Shown here piece by piece: positions 52,733 to 62,482 of a stretch of DNA of 64,000 nucleotides. The stretch comes from Streptomyces sp. NBC_00461 (lineage in GTDB: Bacteria; Actinomycetota; Actinomycetes; Streptomycetales; Streptomycetaceae). A model generated the notes under the pieces. It was not told the origin of the DNA, searched no databases, and saw only the letters and a list, made by a program, of their open reading frames with translations. The stretch lies in NCBI RefSeq assembly GCF_036013935.1, contig NZ_CP107902.1:7845001-7909000 (forward strand), given 5' to 3'. Each line of letters starts with the position of its first letter. Position 1 is the first letter of the stretch. A program made the position numbers and the translations under genes.

Positions 52733-53647
52733 ATGCTGAGGGAGGTCACCGCGGACCGATACATCGAGCCCCTGCGCTCCGGCGGCTCCGTGCCCGGAGT
52801 CGTCGAGGCCGACGACCTGGGCACGTACGTCGTGAAGTTCACCGGCTCCGCCCAGGGCCGCAAGGCGCTGGTCGCCGAGGTGGTCGTCGGCGAGCTGGCC
52901 CGCGCCCTCGGACTGCGCTTCCCCGAGCTGGTCCTCGTCCACTTCGACCCGGCGATCGCCGACAGCGAGCCCCACCAGGAGGTGCGGGAACTCCACAGCG
53001 CCAGCGCCGGAGTCAACCTCGGCATGGACTTCCTGCCGGGCGCCAAGGACTTCACCCCGGAGCTGGCGAAGAGCTTCCCGGTCGACCCGCTGGAGGCGGG
53101 CCGGATCGTCTGGCTCGACGCGCTGACGGTGAACGTGGACCGCACCGTCCACAGCTCGAACCTCATGGTCTGGCCCACGCTCGGCACCGTGCCGCCACGC
53201 CTGTGGCTGATCGACCACGGGGCCGCGCTCGTCTTCCACCACCGCTGGGACGGCGCGGATCCCGCCAAGCGGTACGACTTCCGGCATCACGCCCTCGGCC
53301 ACTACGCCCCCGACGTGACAGCGGCCGACGCCGAACTGGCGGCGAAGGTGACGCGCGAGCTGCTGCGGGACATCGCGGCGGAGGTGCCCGACGCCTGGCT
53401 GGCCGGCGAGGAGGGCTTCGCGACCCCGGACGACGTCCGCTCCGCGTACGTGGACTACCTCCACGCGCGCGTGGAGGCCTCCGCGGCCTGGCTTCCCACA
53501 GACTTCCCCACCCGGGAGGAACTCGCCGCCGAGGAGGCCCTGCGCGCGGCGAGGACGGAGCAGGGCCGCCCGAAGTGGCTGAAGCGGGTCCCCGACCTGC
53601 ACGGCGAACCGGCGGCGGAACAGGATTGGTCGGTGCACCTCGGATGA
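52733..53647 (+). CDS. HipA-like kinase-fold protein
   Basis: 304 residues. LREVTADRYIEPLRSGGSVPGVVEADDLGTYVVKFTG, with the nucleotide-contact Lys in VVKF, is followed by GQELARALGLRFPELVLV-like sequence and later by VWLDALTVNVDRTVHSSNLMV and LIDHGAALVFHH, the Asn/Asp motifs expected for a HipA-type kinase domain. No HipB antitoxin gene is adjacent, so a toxin-antitoxin role is not supported. Its stop overlaps the start of the Rdx-family gene by 4 bp, so the two are co-translated. Function unknown. Confidence 0.82.
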   Translation: MLREVTADRYIEPLRSGGSVPGVVEADDLGTYVVKFTGSAQGRKALVAEVVVGELARALGLRFPELVLVHFDPAIADSEPHQEVRELHSASAGVNLGMDFLPGAKDFTPELAKSFPVDPLEAGRIVWLDALTVNVDRTVHSSNLMVWPTLGTVPPRLWLIDHGAALVFHHRWDGADPAKRYDFRHHALGHYAPDVTAADAELAAKVTRELLRDIAAEVPDAWLAGEEGFATPDDVRSAYVDYLHARVEASAAWLPTDFPTREELAAEEALRAARTEQGRPKWLKRVPDLHGEPAAEQDWSVHLG

Positions 53648-53922
53648 GTCCCGTCGTACAGATCGAGTACTGCACCCAGTGCCGCTGGCTGCCCCGCGCG
53701 GCCTGGCTGGCGCAGGAGCTGCTCACCACCTTCGAGACGGAGCTGACCGAGCTGTCGCTCAAGCCCGGCACCGGTGGCGTCTTCGTCGTGCGGGTCGACG
53801 ACGAGGTGGTCTGGGACCGCCGCGAACAGGGCTTTCCCGAGCCGACGGCCGTGAAGCGCGCCGTACGCGACCGAGTGGCCCCGGAGAAATCCCTGGGCCA
53901 CTCGGACAAGCCTGCGTCCTGA
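53644..53922 (+). CDS. Rdx-family (SelT/SelW/SelH-like) thioredoxin-fold protein
   Basis: 92 residues starting VVQIEYCTQCRWLPRAAWLAQELL; Cys10-x-x-Cys13 is the redox motif that in selenoprotein W relatives is Cys-x-x-Sec. GGVFVVRVDDEVVWDRREQGFPEP is the family's central block. It is translationally coupled to the HipA-like gene (ATGA). It ends 4 bp before the convergent malate synthase stop. Confidence 0.9.
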   Translation: MSPVVQIEYCTQCRWLPRAAWLAQELLTTFETELTELSLKPGTGGVFVVRVDDEVVWDRREQGFPEPTAVKRAVRDRVAPEKSLGHSDKPAS

Positions 53923-53926
53923 CGGG

Positions 53927-55561
53927 TCAGCCCCTGAGCTGCTCGTACGCGGGCAGCGTCAGGAAGTCCGCGTAGTCGTCGTCGAGGGAGACCGTCAGCA
54001 GCAGGTCGTGGGCCTGCTGCCAGTGGCCGGCCGCGAAGGCCTCCTCGCCGATTTCCTTGCGGATGGTGTCGAGTTCCTCGGCGGCGATCTCGCGGGCCAG
54101 CTCCGGGGTGGCCTTCACTGTGCTGCCCGCGTGCTCGAACTCGACGCCCGCGTTGATCCACTGCCAGATCTGCGAGCGGGAGATCTCGGCGGTGGCGGCG
54201 TCCTCCATGAGGTTGAAGATGGCGACCGCGCCGAGGCCGCGCAACCAGGCCTCGATGTAGCGGATGCCCACCTGGACGGCGTTGACCAGGCCGTCGTACG
54301 TCGGCTTGGCGTCCAGGGAGTCGATCGCGATCAGGTCGGCGGCCTCGACGTGGACGTCCTCGCGCAGGCGGTCCTTCTGGTTCGGCCGGTCACCGAGGAC
54401 CTTGTCGAAGGACTCCATGGCGATCGGGACCAGGTCGGGGTGGGCGACCCAGGAGCCGTCGAAACCGTCGCCGGCCTCGCGGTCCTTGTCGGCGCGGACC
54501 TTCTCGAAGGCCACCTTGTTGACCTCGGCGTCCCGGCGCGAGGGGATGAACGCCGCCATGCCGCCGATCGCGTGCGCGCCGCGCTTGTGGCAGGTGCGGA
54601 CGAGGAGTTCGGTGTACGCCCGCATGAACGGGGCCGTCATCGTGACCAGGTTGCGGTCCGGCAGGACGAACTTGGCGCCGCCGTCACGGAAGTTCTTGAC
54701 GATGGAGAACAGGTAGTCCCAGCGGCCCGCGTTCAACCCCGAGGCGTGGTCGCGGAGTTCGTAGAGGATCTCCTCCATCTCGTACGCGGCCGTGATCGTC
54801 TCGATCAGGACGGTCGCGCGGATGGTGCCCTGCGGGATGCCGACGTACTCCTGGGCGAAGACGAACACGTCGTTCCACAGGCGCGCTTCGAGGTGCGACT
54901 CCGTCTTCGGCAGGTAGAAGTACGGGCCCTTGCCCAGGTCGAGCAGGCGCTGGGCGTTGTGGAAGAAGTAGAGGCCGAAGTCGACGAGGGCGCCCGGGAC
55001 CTGGGTGCCGTTCGCGTCGACCAGATGCCGCTCGCCGAGGTGCCAGCCGCGCGGGCGCATGACGACCGTGGCGAGTTCGCCGTCGGGGCGCAGGGCGTAC
55101 GACTTGCCGGACCTCTCGTCCGTGAAGTCGATGCTGCGGGTGTACGCGTCGGCCAGGTTGACCTGACCGAGGACGACGTTCTCCCAGGTCGGCGCCGAGG
55201 CGTCCTCGAAGTCCGCGAGCCACACCTTGGCGCCCGAGTTGAGGGCGTTGATGGTCATCTTGCGGTCGGTGGGGCCGGTGATCTCGACCCGGCGGTCGTT
55301 CAGGGCCGCAGGGGAGGGGGCCACCCTCCAGGAGTCGTCCGCGCGGATCGCGGCCGTCTCGGGGAGGAAGTCGAGCGTGGAGGTGCGGGCGATCTCGGCG
55401 CGGCGCTCCGCTCGACGGGCGAGGAGCTCATCACGCCGGGGCGTGAACCGCCGGTGCAGCTCGGCCACGAAGGCGAGGGCCGGCTCGGTGAGGACCTCCT
55501 CCTGCCGCGGCAGGGGCTCGGCGTCGACGATGGCCAGCGGGGACGGCGCTGGTGCGGACAT
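53927..55561 (-). CDS. aceB: Malate synthase
   Basis: 544-residue malate synthase A. Landmarks are [76 protein letters not shown], and [12 protein letters not shown]. It condenses glyoxylate with acetyl-CoA to malate. Next to allantoinase, allantoicase and an AllR-like repressor, it disposes of glyoxylate released from ureidoglycolate, a linkage known in S. coelicolor. A palindrome matching those near the allantoinase gene lies about 105 bp upstream of its ATG, supporting joint control. Confidence 0.95.
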   Translation of the reverse strand: MSAPAPSPLAIVDAEPLPRQEEVLTEPALAFVAELHRRFTPRRDELLARRAERRAEIARTSTLDFLPETAAIRADDSWRVAPSPAALNDRRVEITGPTDRKMTINALNSGAKVWLADFEDASAPTWENVVLGQVNLADAYTRSIDFTDERSGKSYALRPDGELATVVMRPRGWHLGERHLVDANGTQVPGALVDFGLYFFHNAQRLLDLGKGPYFYLPKTESHLEARLWNDVFVFAQEYVGIPQGTIRATVLIETITAAYEMEEILYELRDHASGLNAGRWDYLFSIVKNFRDGGAKFVLPDRNLVTMTAPFMRAYTELLVRTCHKRGAHAIGGMAAFIPSRRDAEVNKVAFEKVRADKDREAGDGFDGSWVAHPDLVPIAMESFDKVLGDRPNQKDRLREDVHVEAADLIAIDSLDAKPTYDGLVNAVQVGIRYIEAWLRGLGAVAIFNLMEDAATAEISRSQIWQWINAGVEFEHAGSTVKATPELAREIAAEELDTIRKEIGEEAFAAGHWQQAHDLLLTVSLDDDYADFLTLPAYEQLRG

Positions 55562-55664
55562 GAGCGGTCACTTCCTTCAGCGGTGGCACCGGGTGCCAGT
55601 CGAACCGGGTACGGCGAGAAACGCCCGTAGAGCGGTAGGGCGCTTCTGAACAGTGGATACTAGT

Positions 55665-55679
55665 TTCCTCATCGTGGAA
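55665..55679. promoter_or_regulatory. Putative AllR operator upstream of malate synthase
   Basis: TTCC-N7-GGAA palindrome (TTTCCTCATCGTGGAAC context). The same TTCC-N7-GGAA architecture occurs at 57899 and 58007 in the allantoinase control region. Confidence 0.68.
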
Positions 55680-55745
55680 CTTCAATGGTTTGTTGATATC
55701 GAGATTCTCCGGGTCGAGGGAAGGTGGCGCTCGGTGCCACCCCGT

Positions 55746-56345
55746 TCACTCAAGGTGGAGGAGATCGGCCGTCGTGTCGATGTCGTACGGCTGCGCCACG
55801 TCCCCGCACTCGACGAGCGTGATCGCCGACTCGTGCGACTTGAGGTAGGCGCGGGCCCCGCGGTCCCCGGTCGCGGTCTCGGTGATGCCCGCCCAGTGGG
55901 CGCGGCCGAAGAGGACGGGATGGCCGCGTACGCCGTCGTAGGCGGCCGACACCAGTGAGGTCTCGTCCCGGTGTGCGGCCAGTACCCGCCCGACCGCCTC
56001 CGGCCCGATCCCCGGCTGGTCGACGAGGCAGACCACGGCGGCCGCGGCCCCCGTCCCGGCGAGCGAGTCCAGCCCGGCCCGCAACGAGGTACCCATGCCC
56101 TGCTCCCACTCCGGGTTCTCCACGAGCACGCACCCCTCCAGTTCCGCCCGCTCCCGTACGGCGTCGGCCAGCGCCCCCAGCACCACGTGGACGCGGGTGC
56201 AGCCGGCCGCGCGCAGCACGCCGACGGCATGCTCGACGAGCGGCCGTCCGCGGTGCTGAAGCAGTGCCTTGGGCCGCCCGCCGAGCCGCCGTCCGCCTCC
56301 CGCGGCGAGGACCAGCCCGGCCACCTGCTGTTCGTCATCCGTCAT
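55746..56345 (-). CDS. MocA-like molybdenum cofactor nucleotidyltransferase
   Basis: 199 residues. GLVLAAGGGRRLGGRPKALLQHRGRPLVEHAV is the nucleotide-binding start of MobA/MocA-type enzymes; CLVDQPGIGPEAV contains the metal-binding Asp, and GHPVLFGRAHW follows. MocA-type enzymes add CMP to molybdopterin for xanthine dehydrogenase-family proteins. Proximity to allantoin catabolism fits support of xanthine dehydrogenase in purine breakdown, though no such dehydrogenase gene is in view. Confidence 0.88.
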   Translation of the reverse strand: MTDDEQQVAGLVLAAGGGRRLGGRPKALLQHRGRPLVEHAVGVLRAAGCTRVHVVLGALADAVRERAELEGCVLVENPEWEQGMGTSLRAGLDSLAGTGAAAAVVCLVDQPGIGPEAVGRVLAAHRDETSLVSAAYDGVRGHPVLFGRAHWAGITETATGDRGARAYLKSHESAITLVECGDVAQPYDIDTTADLLHLE

Positions 56346-56533
56346 GCGTCCTGCTTACCTGACGCAGGGGCGAGTGCCCGGTTTCCGGGGGCTGAATTTC
56401 GGTCCGCACAGTGGCGCGCCCGGTATCGGGTGGCGTTTACTGACCCGCGTCCCCCGGCGCCCGACCAACGCCACGGGGGCGCATCGCGGGATCGCGAAGT
56501 GGCAGCGCACAAGGACGTGCCTGGGGGAGAGCT

Positions 56534-56848
56534 GTGTTGCGGAGCTTGGGGCAGAGGCCAGTGACCGGCAGCGACGAGGACCCGAGGGTGGCGGAACTGC
56601 GGACCGCGGTGTCCCGGTTGCGCCGCGAACTCGCCGCGCACCCGGCCGAGTTCCCCGACCGCGGCATCGCCGAGGACGAACTCGCCGCGCTCGCCGCGAT
56701 GACGATCGACGGCGCCCCCGAAATCCCGCGTCTGCGCCGGTCGTTGCTACTGGTCGCCGGCGCGATCGGCTCCGTGAGCGCCTTGGCCCGGGGGCTGTCG
56801 GACGTACGCGACGCGGTGGACCTGTTCGCGCAGCCGCCGCGCCGCTGA
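56534..56848 (+). CDS. Small conserved actinobacterial protein of unknown function (DUF5955-like)
   Basis: 104 residues. GTG start with GGGGGAGAG just upstream. It is helical, with RVAELRTAVSRLRRELAAHPAEFPDRGIAEDELAALAAM and a hydrophobic LLLVAGAIGSVSALARGLSDV that may pack as an amphipathic helix pair. Related small proteins occur beside allantoin genes in Streptomyces. No catalytic motif or signal peptide is seen. Confidence 0.75.
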   Translation: MLRSLGQRPVTGSDEDPRVAELRTAVSRLRRELAAHPAEFPDRGIAEDELAALAAMTIDGAPEIPRLRRSLLLVAGAIGSVSALARGLSDVRDAVDLFAQPPRR

Positions 56849-57000
56849 AGGGTGACCGGACCGGTCGTGCTCAGACCTCGACCACCGGTTCGTGGCGGCC
56901 GCTGTGCATGTCCTCGCCGAGGGCGTACACGGCGTCGAGGCGCTCCCGCCTCCGTGTGCGCACCGCACCCCGGACGGAGCGGGCGGGCCGCGCGGTCCGG

Positions 57001-57798
57001 CTAGGTCGCCGATCCCGAGCTCGCCAGTGCCTCCGAAAGTTCCGACGCCACCTGCTGCAGCACCGGCACGATCTTGTCCGTCGCCGCCTCCGTGACCCGG
57101 CCCGCGGGTCCCGAGATCGAAATGGCGGCGGCGGTGGGGGAGTTGGGCACCGAGACCGCGAGGCAGCGGACGCCGATCTCCTGCTCGTTGTCGTCGATCG
57201 CGTAGCCGGCCCGGCGTACGTCCGCGAGGGCTGCCAGGAAGCCCTCCGGAGTGGTGATCGTCTTCTCCGTCGCGGCGGGCATGCCGGTGCGGGAGAGCAG
57301 AGCGCGCACCTCGTCGTCCGGGGTGTTGGCGAGCAGCGCCTTGCCGACGCCCGTGGAGTGCGGCAGGACGCGTCGGCCGACCTCGGTGAACATGCGCATC
57401 GAGTGCTTGGACGGCACCTGGGCGACGTACACGATCTCGTCGCCGTCGAGCAGCGCCATGTTCGCCGTCTCCCCGGTCTCCTCGACCAGGCGGGCCAGAT
57501 AGGGGCGCGCCCAGGTGCCCAACAGGCGGGCGGCGGACTCGCCGAGGCGGATCAGCCGCGGGCCGAGCGCATACCGGCGGTTGGCCTGCTGGCGGACGTA
57601 TCCGCAGGCCACGAGGGTGCGCATCAGGCGGTGGATGGTGGGCAGTGGCAGGCCGCTGCTCGCGGAGAGTTCGCTCAGCCCGACCTCGCCACCCGCATCG
57701 GCCATCCGCTCGAGCAGATCGAAGGCGCGCTCAAGGGACTGGACCCCGCCGCCGTTGGATTTGGCGGAGTCGGTGGTGCTGGCGCTGGACGTCGGCAC
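57001..57798 (-). CDS. allR: IclR-family repressor, AllR-like
   Basis: 265 residues. The winged helix (about 18-80) reads VQSLERAFDLLERMADAGGEVGLSELSASSGLPLPTIHRLMRTL. The effector domain (about 90-255) has RRVLPHSTGVGKALLANTPDDEVRALL and GYAIDDNEQEIGVRCLAVSV, typical of IclR proteins that bind small keto acids such as glyoxylate. Divergent from allantoinase and near malate synthase, it matches the AllR regulator of ureide catabolism. Three TTCC-N7-GGAA sites in the neighbourhood are its likely operators. Confidence 0.87.
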   Translation of the reverse strand: MPTSSASTTDSAKSNGGGVQSLERAFDLLERMADAGGEVGLSELSASSGLPLPTIHRLMRTLVACGYVRQQANRRYALGPRLIRLGESAARLLGTWARPYLARLVEETGETANMALLDGDEIVYVAQVPSKHSMRMFTEVGRRVLPHSTGVGKALLANTPDDEVRALLSRTGMPAATEKTITTPEGFLAALADVRRAGYAIDDNEQEIGVRCLAVSVPNSPTAAAISISGPAGRVTEAATDKIVPVLQQVASELSEALASSGSAT

Positions 57799-57898
57799 GG
57801 CGCGTTCCTTTCGGGCTGGCGGGAAGGGCTGAAGCCTACCCGGCAGTCGGTTGACTCCCTGCTTGTGCGTAACTACATTCTGCTTGCCGGAATTCTAA

Positions 57899-57913
57899 TT
57901 CCGTCTTGTGGAA
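57899..57913. promoter_or_regulatory. Putative AllR operator 1 in allR-allB intergenic region
   Basis: TTCC-GTCTTGT-GGAA palindrome within AATTCCGTCTTGTGGAAAC, in the 267-bp divergent gap and nearer the regulator gene, as expected for autoregulation. Confidence 0.7.
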
Positions 57914-58006
57914 ACGTCCAGAGTGGGCGCAGGGGGTGCACTGTGGAGAAGTGTGCCCTTGACGGCACGGAAGCGGGAGTGAAGACTCCTTCAACAGAAA
58001 GTTGAA

Positions 58007-58021
58007 TTCCGTTACGCGGAA
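58007..58021. promoter_or_regulatory. Putative AllR operator 2, upstream of allantoinase
   Basis: TTCC-GTTACGC-GGAA palindrome (GAATTCCGTTACGCGGAAGT context) 45 bp before the allantoinase GTG, where bound repressor would block the promoter. Confidence 0.72.
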
Positions 58022-58065
58022 GTAAACGCGACGGCGGTACTCCGCGGCGGCTGAGAGGGGTTCGG

Positions 58066-59406
58066 GTGTCCGACGTAGAACTGGTGCTGCGCTCGACGCG
58101 CGTCATCACGCCCGAGGGGACGCGTCCCGCCACGGTCGCGGTCGCGGGCGGCAGGATCACGGCCGTACTCCCGCACGACGCCGAGATACCCGCCGGCGCC
58201 CGCCTGGAGGACTTCGGCGACGACGTCCTGCTGCCCGGCCTGGTCGACACGCACGTGCACGTCAACGACCCCGGTCGCACCGAGTGGGAGGGCTTCTGGA
58301 CCGCCACGCGCGCGGCCGCGGCCGGCGGCATCACCACCCTCGTCGACATGCCCCTCAACTCCCTCCCGCCCACGACGACGGTCGACAACCTCCGCACCAA
58401 GCGGGACGTCGCCGCCGAGAAGGCGCACATCGACGTCGGCTTCTGGGGCGGCGCGCTGCCCGACAACGTCAAGGACCTGCGCCCGCTGCACGAGTCCGGT
58501 GTCTTCGGCTTCAAGGCGTTCCTGTCGCCGTCGGGCGTGGACGAGTTCCCGCACCTGGACCAGGACCGGCTCGCCCAGTCCCTGGCCGAGATCGCCTCCT
58601 TCGGCGGCCTGCTGATCGTGCACGCCGAGGACCCGCACCACCTGGACGCGGCCCCGCAGCACGGCGGCCCGAAGTACGCCGACTTCCTGGCGTCCCGGCC
58701 GCGCGACGCCGAGGACACGGCGATCGCCCAGCTGATCGCCCAGGCGAAGCGTCTCGACGCCCGCGTGCACGTCCTGCACCTCTCCTCCTCCGACGCGCTC
58801 CCGCTGATCGCCGAGGCCAGGGCGGAGGGTGTCCGCGTCACCGTCGAGACCTGTCCGCACTACCTCACGCTCACCGCCGAGGAAGTCCCGGACGGCGCAA
58901 GCGAGTTCAAGTGCTGCCCGCCCATCCGGGAGGCGGCCAACCAGGACCTGCTGTGGCAGGCACTGGCGGACGGCACCATCGACTGCGTGGTCACCGACCA
59001 CTCGCCGTCCACGGCCGACCTCAAGACGGACGACTTCGCCACCGCGTGGGGCGGTATCTCGGGCCTCCAGCTGAGCCTGGCCGCGGTGTGGACCGAGGCC
59101 CGCAGGCGCGGCCACGGCCTGGAGGACGTGGTCCGCTGGATGTCCACGCACACGGCGGAACTCGTCGGCCTGGACACTCGCAAGGGCGCCATCGAGGCGG
59201 GTCGGGACGCCGACTTCGCGGTCCTCGCGCCCGACGAGACGTTCACCGTGGACCCGGCGGCCCTCCAGCACAGAAACCGCGTCACGGCCTACGCGGGCAA
59301 GACCCTGTACGGCGTGGTGAAGTCGACCTGGCTGCGCGGCGAACGCATCGTGGCGGACGGCGAGTTCACCGAACCCAGGGGCCGGCTCCTCACCCGCACC
59401 CCCTGA
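58066..59406 (+). CDS. allB: Allantoinase
   Basis: 446-residue amidohydrolase (dihydroorotase-like). Metal ligands are in [20 protein letters not shown], the carboxylated Lys in [10 protein letters not shown], then His in IVHAEDP and VLHLSSSD and Asp in VVTDHSPST; the length is normal for AllB. It opens the hydantoin ring of allantoin to allantoate. GTG start. Allantoicase follows 47 bp downstream on the same strand. Control is expected from the divergent AllR-like repressor through the operators at 57899 and 58007. Confidence 0.95.
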   Translation: MSDVELVLRSTRVITPEGTRPATVAVAGGRITAVLPHDAEIPAGARLEDFGDDVLLPGLVDTHVHVNDPGRTEWEGFWTATRAAAAGGITTLVDMPLNSLPPTTTVDNLRTKRDVAAEKAHIDVGFWGGALPDNVKDLRPLHESGVFGFKAFLSPSGVDEFPHLDQDRLAQSLAEIASFGGLLIVHAEDPHHLDAAPQHGGPKYADFLASRPRDAEDTAIAQLIAQAKRLDARVHVLHLSSSDALPLIAEARAEGVRVTVETCPHYLTLTAEEVPDGASEFKCCPPIREAANQDLLWQALADGTIDCVVTDHSPSTADLKTDDFATAWGGISGLQLSLAAVWTEARRRGHGLEDVVRWMSTHTAELVGLDTRKGAIEAGRDADFAVLAPDETFTVDPAALQHRNRVTAYAGKTLYGVVKSTWLRGERIVADGEFTEPRGRLLTRTP

Positions 59407-59453
59407 CTCCCTCCCGTACCCGCAGCGGTCAACTCCCGAAAGGCACACACCTC

Positions 59454-60584
59454 GTGACGGCGCATCAGCAATCAGGACTGACTCGTTTCACCGGAGACGC
59501 GAACCCCTTCGGAGGCGGTGACCCGTACGCGGACTACCGCACCGCCGACTTCCCCTTCACCCAGTACGCCAACCTCGCCGACCGGCAGCTGGGCGCCGGT
59601 GTCATCGCCGCCAACGACGAGTTCTTCGCCCAGCGCGAGAACCTGCTGGTGCCCGAGCCGGCCCACTTCGACCCCGAGCACTTCGGGCACAAGGGCAAGA
59701 TCATGGACGGCTGGGAGACGCGGCGCCGCCGTGGCGCCTCGGCCGACCACCCGTGGCCGACGGCCGAGGACCACGACTGGGCGCTGGTCCGCCTCGGTGC
59801 CGCCGGCGTGATCCGCGGGATCGTCGTCGACACGGCCCACTTCCGCGGCAACTACCCGCAGGCCGTGTCGGTCGAGGGCACGTCGGTGCCGGGCTCCCCG
59901 TCGCCGGAGGAACTCCTCGGGGACGACGTGAAGTGGACGACCCTGGTCCCGCGCACCCCGGTCGGCGGCCATGCGGCCAACGGCTTCGCCGTGTCGGTCG
60001 AGCAGCGCTTCACCCACCTGCGCGTCAGCCAGCACCCCGACGGCGGCATCGCGCGACTGCGCGTGCACGGCGAGGTCGTCCCGGACCCGAACTGGCTGGA
60101 GACGCTGGGTACTTTCGACGTCGTGGCCCTGGAGAACGGCGGCCAGGTCGAGGACGCCTCCAACCTCTTCTACTCCCCGGCCACGAACACCATCCAGCCG
60201 GGCCGCTCCCGCAAGATGGACGACGGCTGGGAGACCCGCCGCCGCCGCGACCAGGGCAACGACTGGATCCGCTACCGCCTCACGGCCCAGTCCCTCATCC
60301 GCGCCATCGAGATCGACACGGCGTACCTGAAGGGCAACAGCGCGGGCTGGGCGTCCGTGTCGCTGCAGGACGGCGAGAGCGGCGAGTGGACGGAGATCCT
60401 CCCCCGCACCCGCCTCCAGCCCGACACCAACCACCGCTTCGTCCTCCCGGCCCCGGCCGTCGGCACCCACGCGCGCGTGGACATCTACCCCGACGGCGGC
60501 ATCTCCCGCCTGCGGCTGTTCGGTTCGGTGACGGAGCAGGGCGCGTCAGGCCTGGCGGCCAGGCACCAGGAACTGGGCGGCTGA
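59454..60584 (+). CDS. alc: Allantoicase
   Basis: 376 residues formed of two homologous beta-sandwich repeats, visible from the duplicated signature GKIMDGWETRRRR (about residue 86) and RKMDDGWETRRRR (about 260), and the paired QHPDGGIARLRVHGEV and IYPDGGISRLRLFGSV. It hydrolyses allantoate to ureidoglycolate and urea, downstream of allantoinase. GTG start with GAAAGG upstream. The resulting glyoxylate is taken up by the nearby malate synthase. Confidence 0.95.
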   Translation: MTAHQQSGLTRFTGDANPFGGGDPYADYRTADFPFTQYANLADRQLGAGVIAANDEFFAQRENLLVPEPAHFDPEHFGHKGKIMDGWETRRRRGASADHPWPTAEDHDWALVRLGAAGVIRGIVVDTAHFRGNYPQAVSVEGTSVPGSPSPEELLGDDVKWTTLVPRTPVGGHAANGFAVSVEQRFTHLRVSQHPDGGIARLRVHGEVVPDPNWLETLGTFDVVALENGGQVEDASNLFYSPATNTIQPGRSRKMDDGWETRRRRDQGNDWIRYRLTAQSLIRAIEIDTAYLKGNSAGWASVSLQDGESGEWTEILPRTRLQPDTNHRFVLPAPAVGTHARVDIYPDGGISRLRLFGSVTEQGASGLAARHQELGG

Positions 60585-60604
60585 CGCAGCTGCCCCTTCC
60601 TCCT

Positions 60605-60690
60605 TCAGCCCGTCCGGTGTTTGAGGACGAGGCCGTTCAGGCCGAAGCGGGGGTCCGGGGGCGGCAGCCCCCAGGGACGGGACGGGCAGG
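60605..60690. repeat. Dispersed Streptomyces intergenic motif with hairpin
   Basis: The spacer between the convergent allantoicase and SDR genes contains CAGCCCGTCCGGTGTTTGAG followed by a G/C hairpin (GGGGGCGGCAGCCCCC). This motif is frequent between genes in Streptomyces genomes and probably acts as a terminator or is a passive dispersed repeat. Confidence 0.6.
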
Positions 60691-60720
60691 GGCGGCGGGG
60701 GCGAGAAACCCCCGCCGGCG

Positions 60721-61467
60721 TCACGCCGCGAACCCACCGTCCACGGCGAACTCTGCCCCCGTGACGTACTCGGCCCCCGCCAGATGCACCACCATCGCCG
60801 CAACCTCCTCCGCCGTCCCGAACCGCCCCAGCGCGGTCATCGCAGCCTGATCCGCCGCATACGGCCCACCCGCCGGGTTCATGTCCGTGTCGATCGGCCC
60901 CGGATGCACGATGTTCGCGGTGATCCCCCGCCCGCCCAACTCCCGCGCGAGCGCCTTCGTCAACCCGATCAGCGCCGCCTTGCTCGTCGCGTACAGCGTC
61001 CCGCCCGGCCCCGGCACCCGCTGCGTCATACACGTGCCGATGGTCACGATCCGCCCGCCGGGCGGCATCCGCGTCGCCGCCGCCTGCGAGGTCAGGAACA
61101 CACCGCGCACGTTCACCGCCAGCACCCGGTCGACGTCGGCGAGCGAGAGGCCCTCCACAGGCCCCAGCACTCCCACCCCCGCGTTGTTCACCAGTACATC
61201 GAGCCCGCCCAGCGCCTGCGCCGTACGCTCCACCGCGCCCCCGGCCTCCTCCGCGTCCGCGGAGTCCGCGCGCAGGGCCACCGCCCGCCGTCCCAGCGCC
61301 TCGATCCGCCGTACGACCTCCTCGGCCGCCTCCTTGCCGTGCACGTAGGTGACGGCCACGTCCGCGCCCTCCCGGGCGAGCCGCAGCGCGATGGCCGCGC
61401 CGATACCGCGGCTGCCGCCGGTGACCAGGGCATTCTTGCCGTGCAGGGTTGTGCGATGCGTTGTCAT
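60721..61467 (-). CDS. Short-chain dehydrogenase/reductase
   Basis: 248-residue classical SDR. LVTGGSRGIGAAIALRLAREGADVAVTY is the NADP-binding start (Arg after Ser suggests NADP preference); LVNNAG, IGTCM, the catalytic YATSKAA and the C-terminal GAEFAVDGGF follow. The physiological substrate is not indicated by context. It is convergent with allantoicase and divergent from the AIM24-like gene. Confidence 0.92.
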   Translation of the reverse strand: MTTHRTTLHGKNALVTGGSRGIGAAIALRLAREGADVAVTYVHGKEAAEEVVRRIEALGRRAVALRADSADAEEAGGAVERTAQALGGLDVLVNNAGVGVLGPVEGLSLADVDRVLAVNVRGVFLTSQAAATRMPPGGRIVTIGTCMTQRVPGPGGTLYATSKAALIGLTKALARELGGRGITANIVHPGPIDTDMNPAGGPYAADQAAMTALGRFGTAEEVAAMVVHLAGAEYVTGAEFAVDGGFAA

Positions 61468-61580
61468 GGGTCCATCCCAGCGCCGACCGCACCGCGCCGC
61501 TGGCGGCGAACGGACACCGAGTTCGAGTGACCGGATCGCGTGGCCGGAACTCTTCTCTCCACCTCCCGCGTTCTCCCCAC

Positions 61581-62393
61581 GTGACACTTCAGCAAGAGAT
61601 CGTCGGCAACGCCATGCAGATGGCGATCGTCAGCCTGCGCCCCGGGCAGACCGTGTACTGCGAGGCGGGCAAGTTCCTGTTCAAGACGACGAACGTGACC
61701 ATGGACACCCGCCTGTCCGGCCCGTCGGGCGGCGGTGGCCAGGCCCAGGGCGGAGGCGGCGGCATGGGCGGCATGCTGCGCCAGGCCATGGGCACCGCCA
61801 TGCAGGCCGGGCAGCGCATGCTCGCCGGCGAGTCAATGGCGTTCCAGTACTTCAGCGCCCAGGGCGGCGAGGGCACCGTCGGTTTCGCGGGCGTTCTCCC
61901 CGGCGAGATGCGCGCCCTCGAACTCGACGGCACGCGCGCGTGGTTCGCCGAGAAGGACGCCTTCGTGGCCGCCGAGTCCACCGTCGACTTCGGCATCGCC
62001 TTCCAGGGCGGCCGCACCGGCATGAGCGGCGGCGAGGGCTTCGTCCTGGAGAAGTTCACCGGGCACGGCACGGTGATCATCGCGGGCGCGGGCAACTTCA
62101 TCGATCTCAACCCGGCCGACTTCGGCGGCCGCATCGAGGTCGACACGGGCTGCGTCGTCGCCTTCGAGGAGGGCATCCAGTACGGCGTCCAGCGCGTCGG
62201 CGGCCTCAACCGCCAGGGGCTCATGAACGCCGTCTTCGGCGGCGAGGGCCTCTCCCTGGCCACCCTGGAGGGCAACGGCCGGGTGATCCTTCAGTCCCTC
62301 ACCATCGAGAGCCTCGCGAACGCCCTGAGGAAGGCCCAGGGCGGCGACAAGCAAGGACCGACGGGCGGCCTGTTCTCCACCAACGCCGGGTGA
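61581..62393 (+). CDS. AIM24-family protein
   Basis: 270 residues with the TIGR00266/AIM24 beta-helix pattern: MQMAIVSLRPGQTVYCEAGKFLFKTTNV, a Gly/Gln/Met-rich insert (GGGGQAQGGGGGMGGMLRQAMG), and GEGFVLEKFTGHGTVIIAGAG and IEVDTGCVVAFEEGIQY. The biochemical role of the family is not established. GTG 61581 is chosen by alignment to the usual family N terminus; the ribosome site is weak. Confidence 0.86.
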   Translation: MTLQQEIVGNAMQMAIVSLRPGQTVYCEAGKFLFKTTNVTMDTRLSGPSGGGGQAQGGGGGMGGMLRQAMGTAMQAGQRMLAGESMAFQYFSAQGGEGTVGFAGVLPGEMRALELDGTRAWFAEKDAFVAAESTVDFGIAFQGGRTGMSGGEGFVLEKFTGHGTVIIAGAGNFIDLNPADFGGRIEVDTGCVVAFEEGIQYGVQRVGGLNRQGLMNAVFGGEGLSLATLEGNGRVILQSLTIESLANALRKAQGGDKQGPTGGLFSTNAG

Positions 62394-62482
62394 GGTACCG
62401 CATGACCGACCGATGAGTTGCGGGTGCCAGTGGGGTCTGAGGTGATGACAACAGACCCCACTCCAGGAAGCAGGCACCCGCC

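Noticed and set aside
56871..56963. 30-codon minus-strand ORF ending in HEPVVEV
   Set aside because: No clear ribosome site or recognisable family; cannot be separated from chance in a GC-rich gap.
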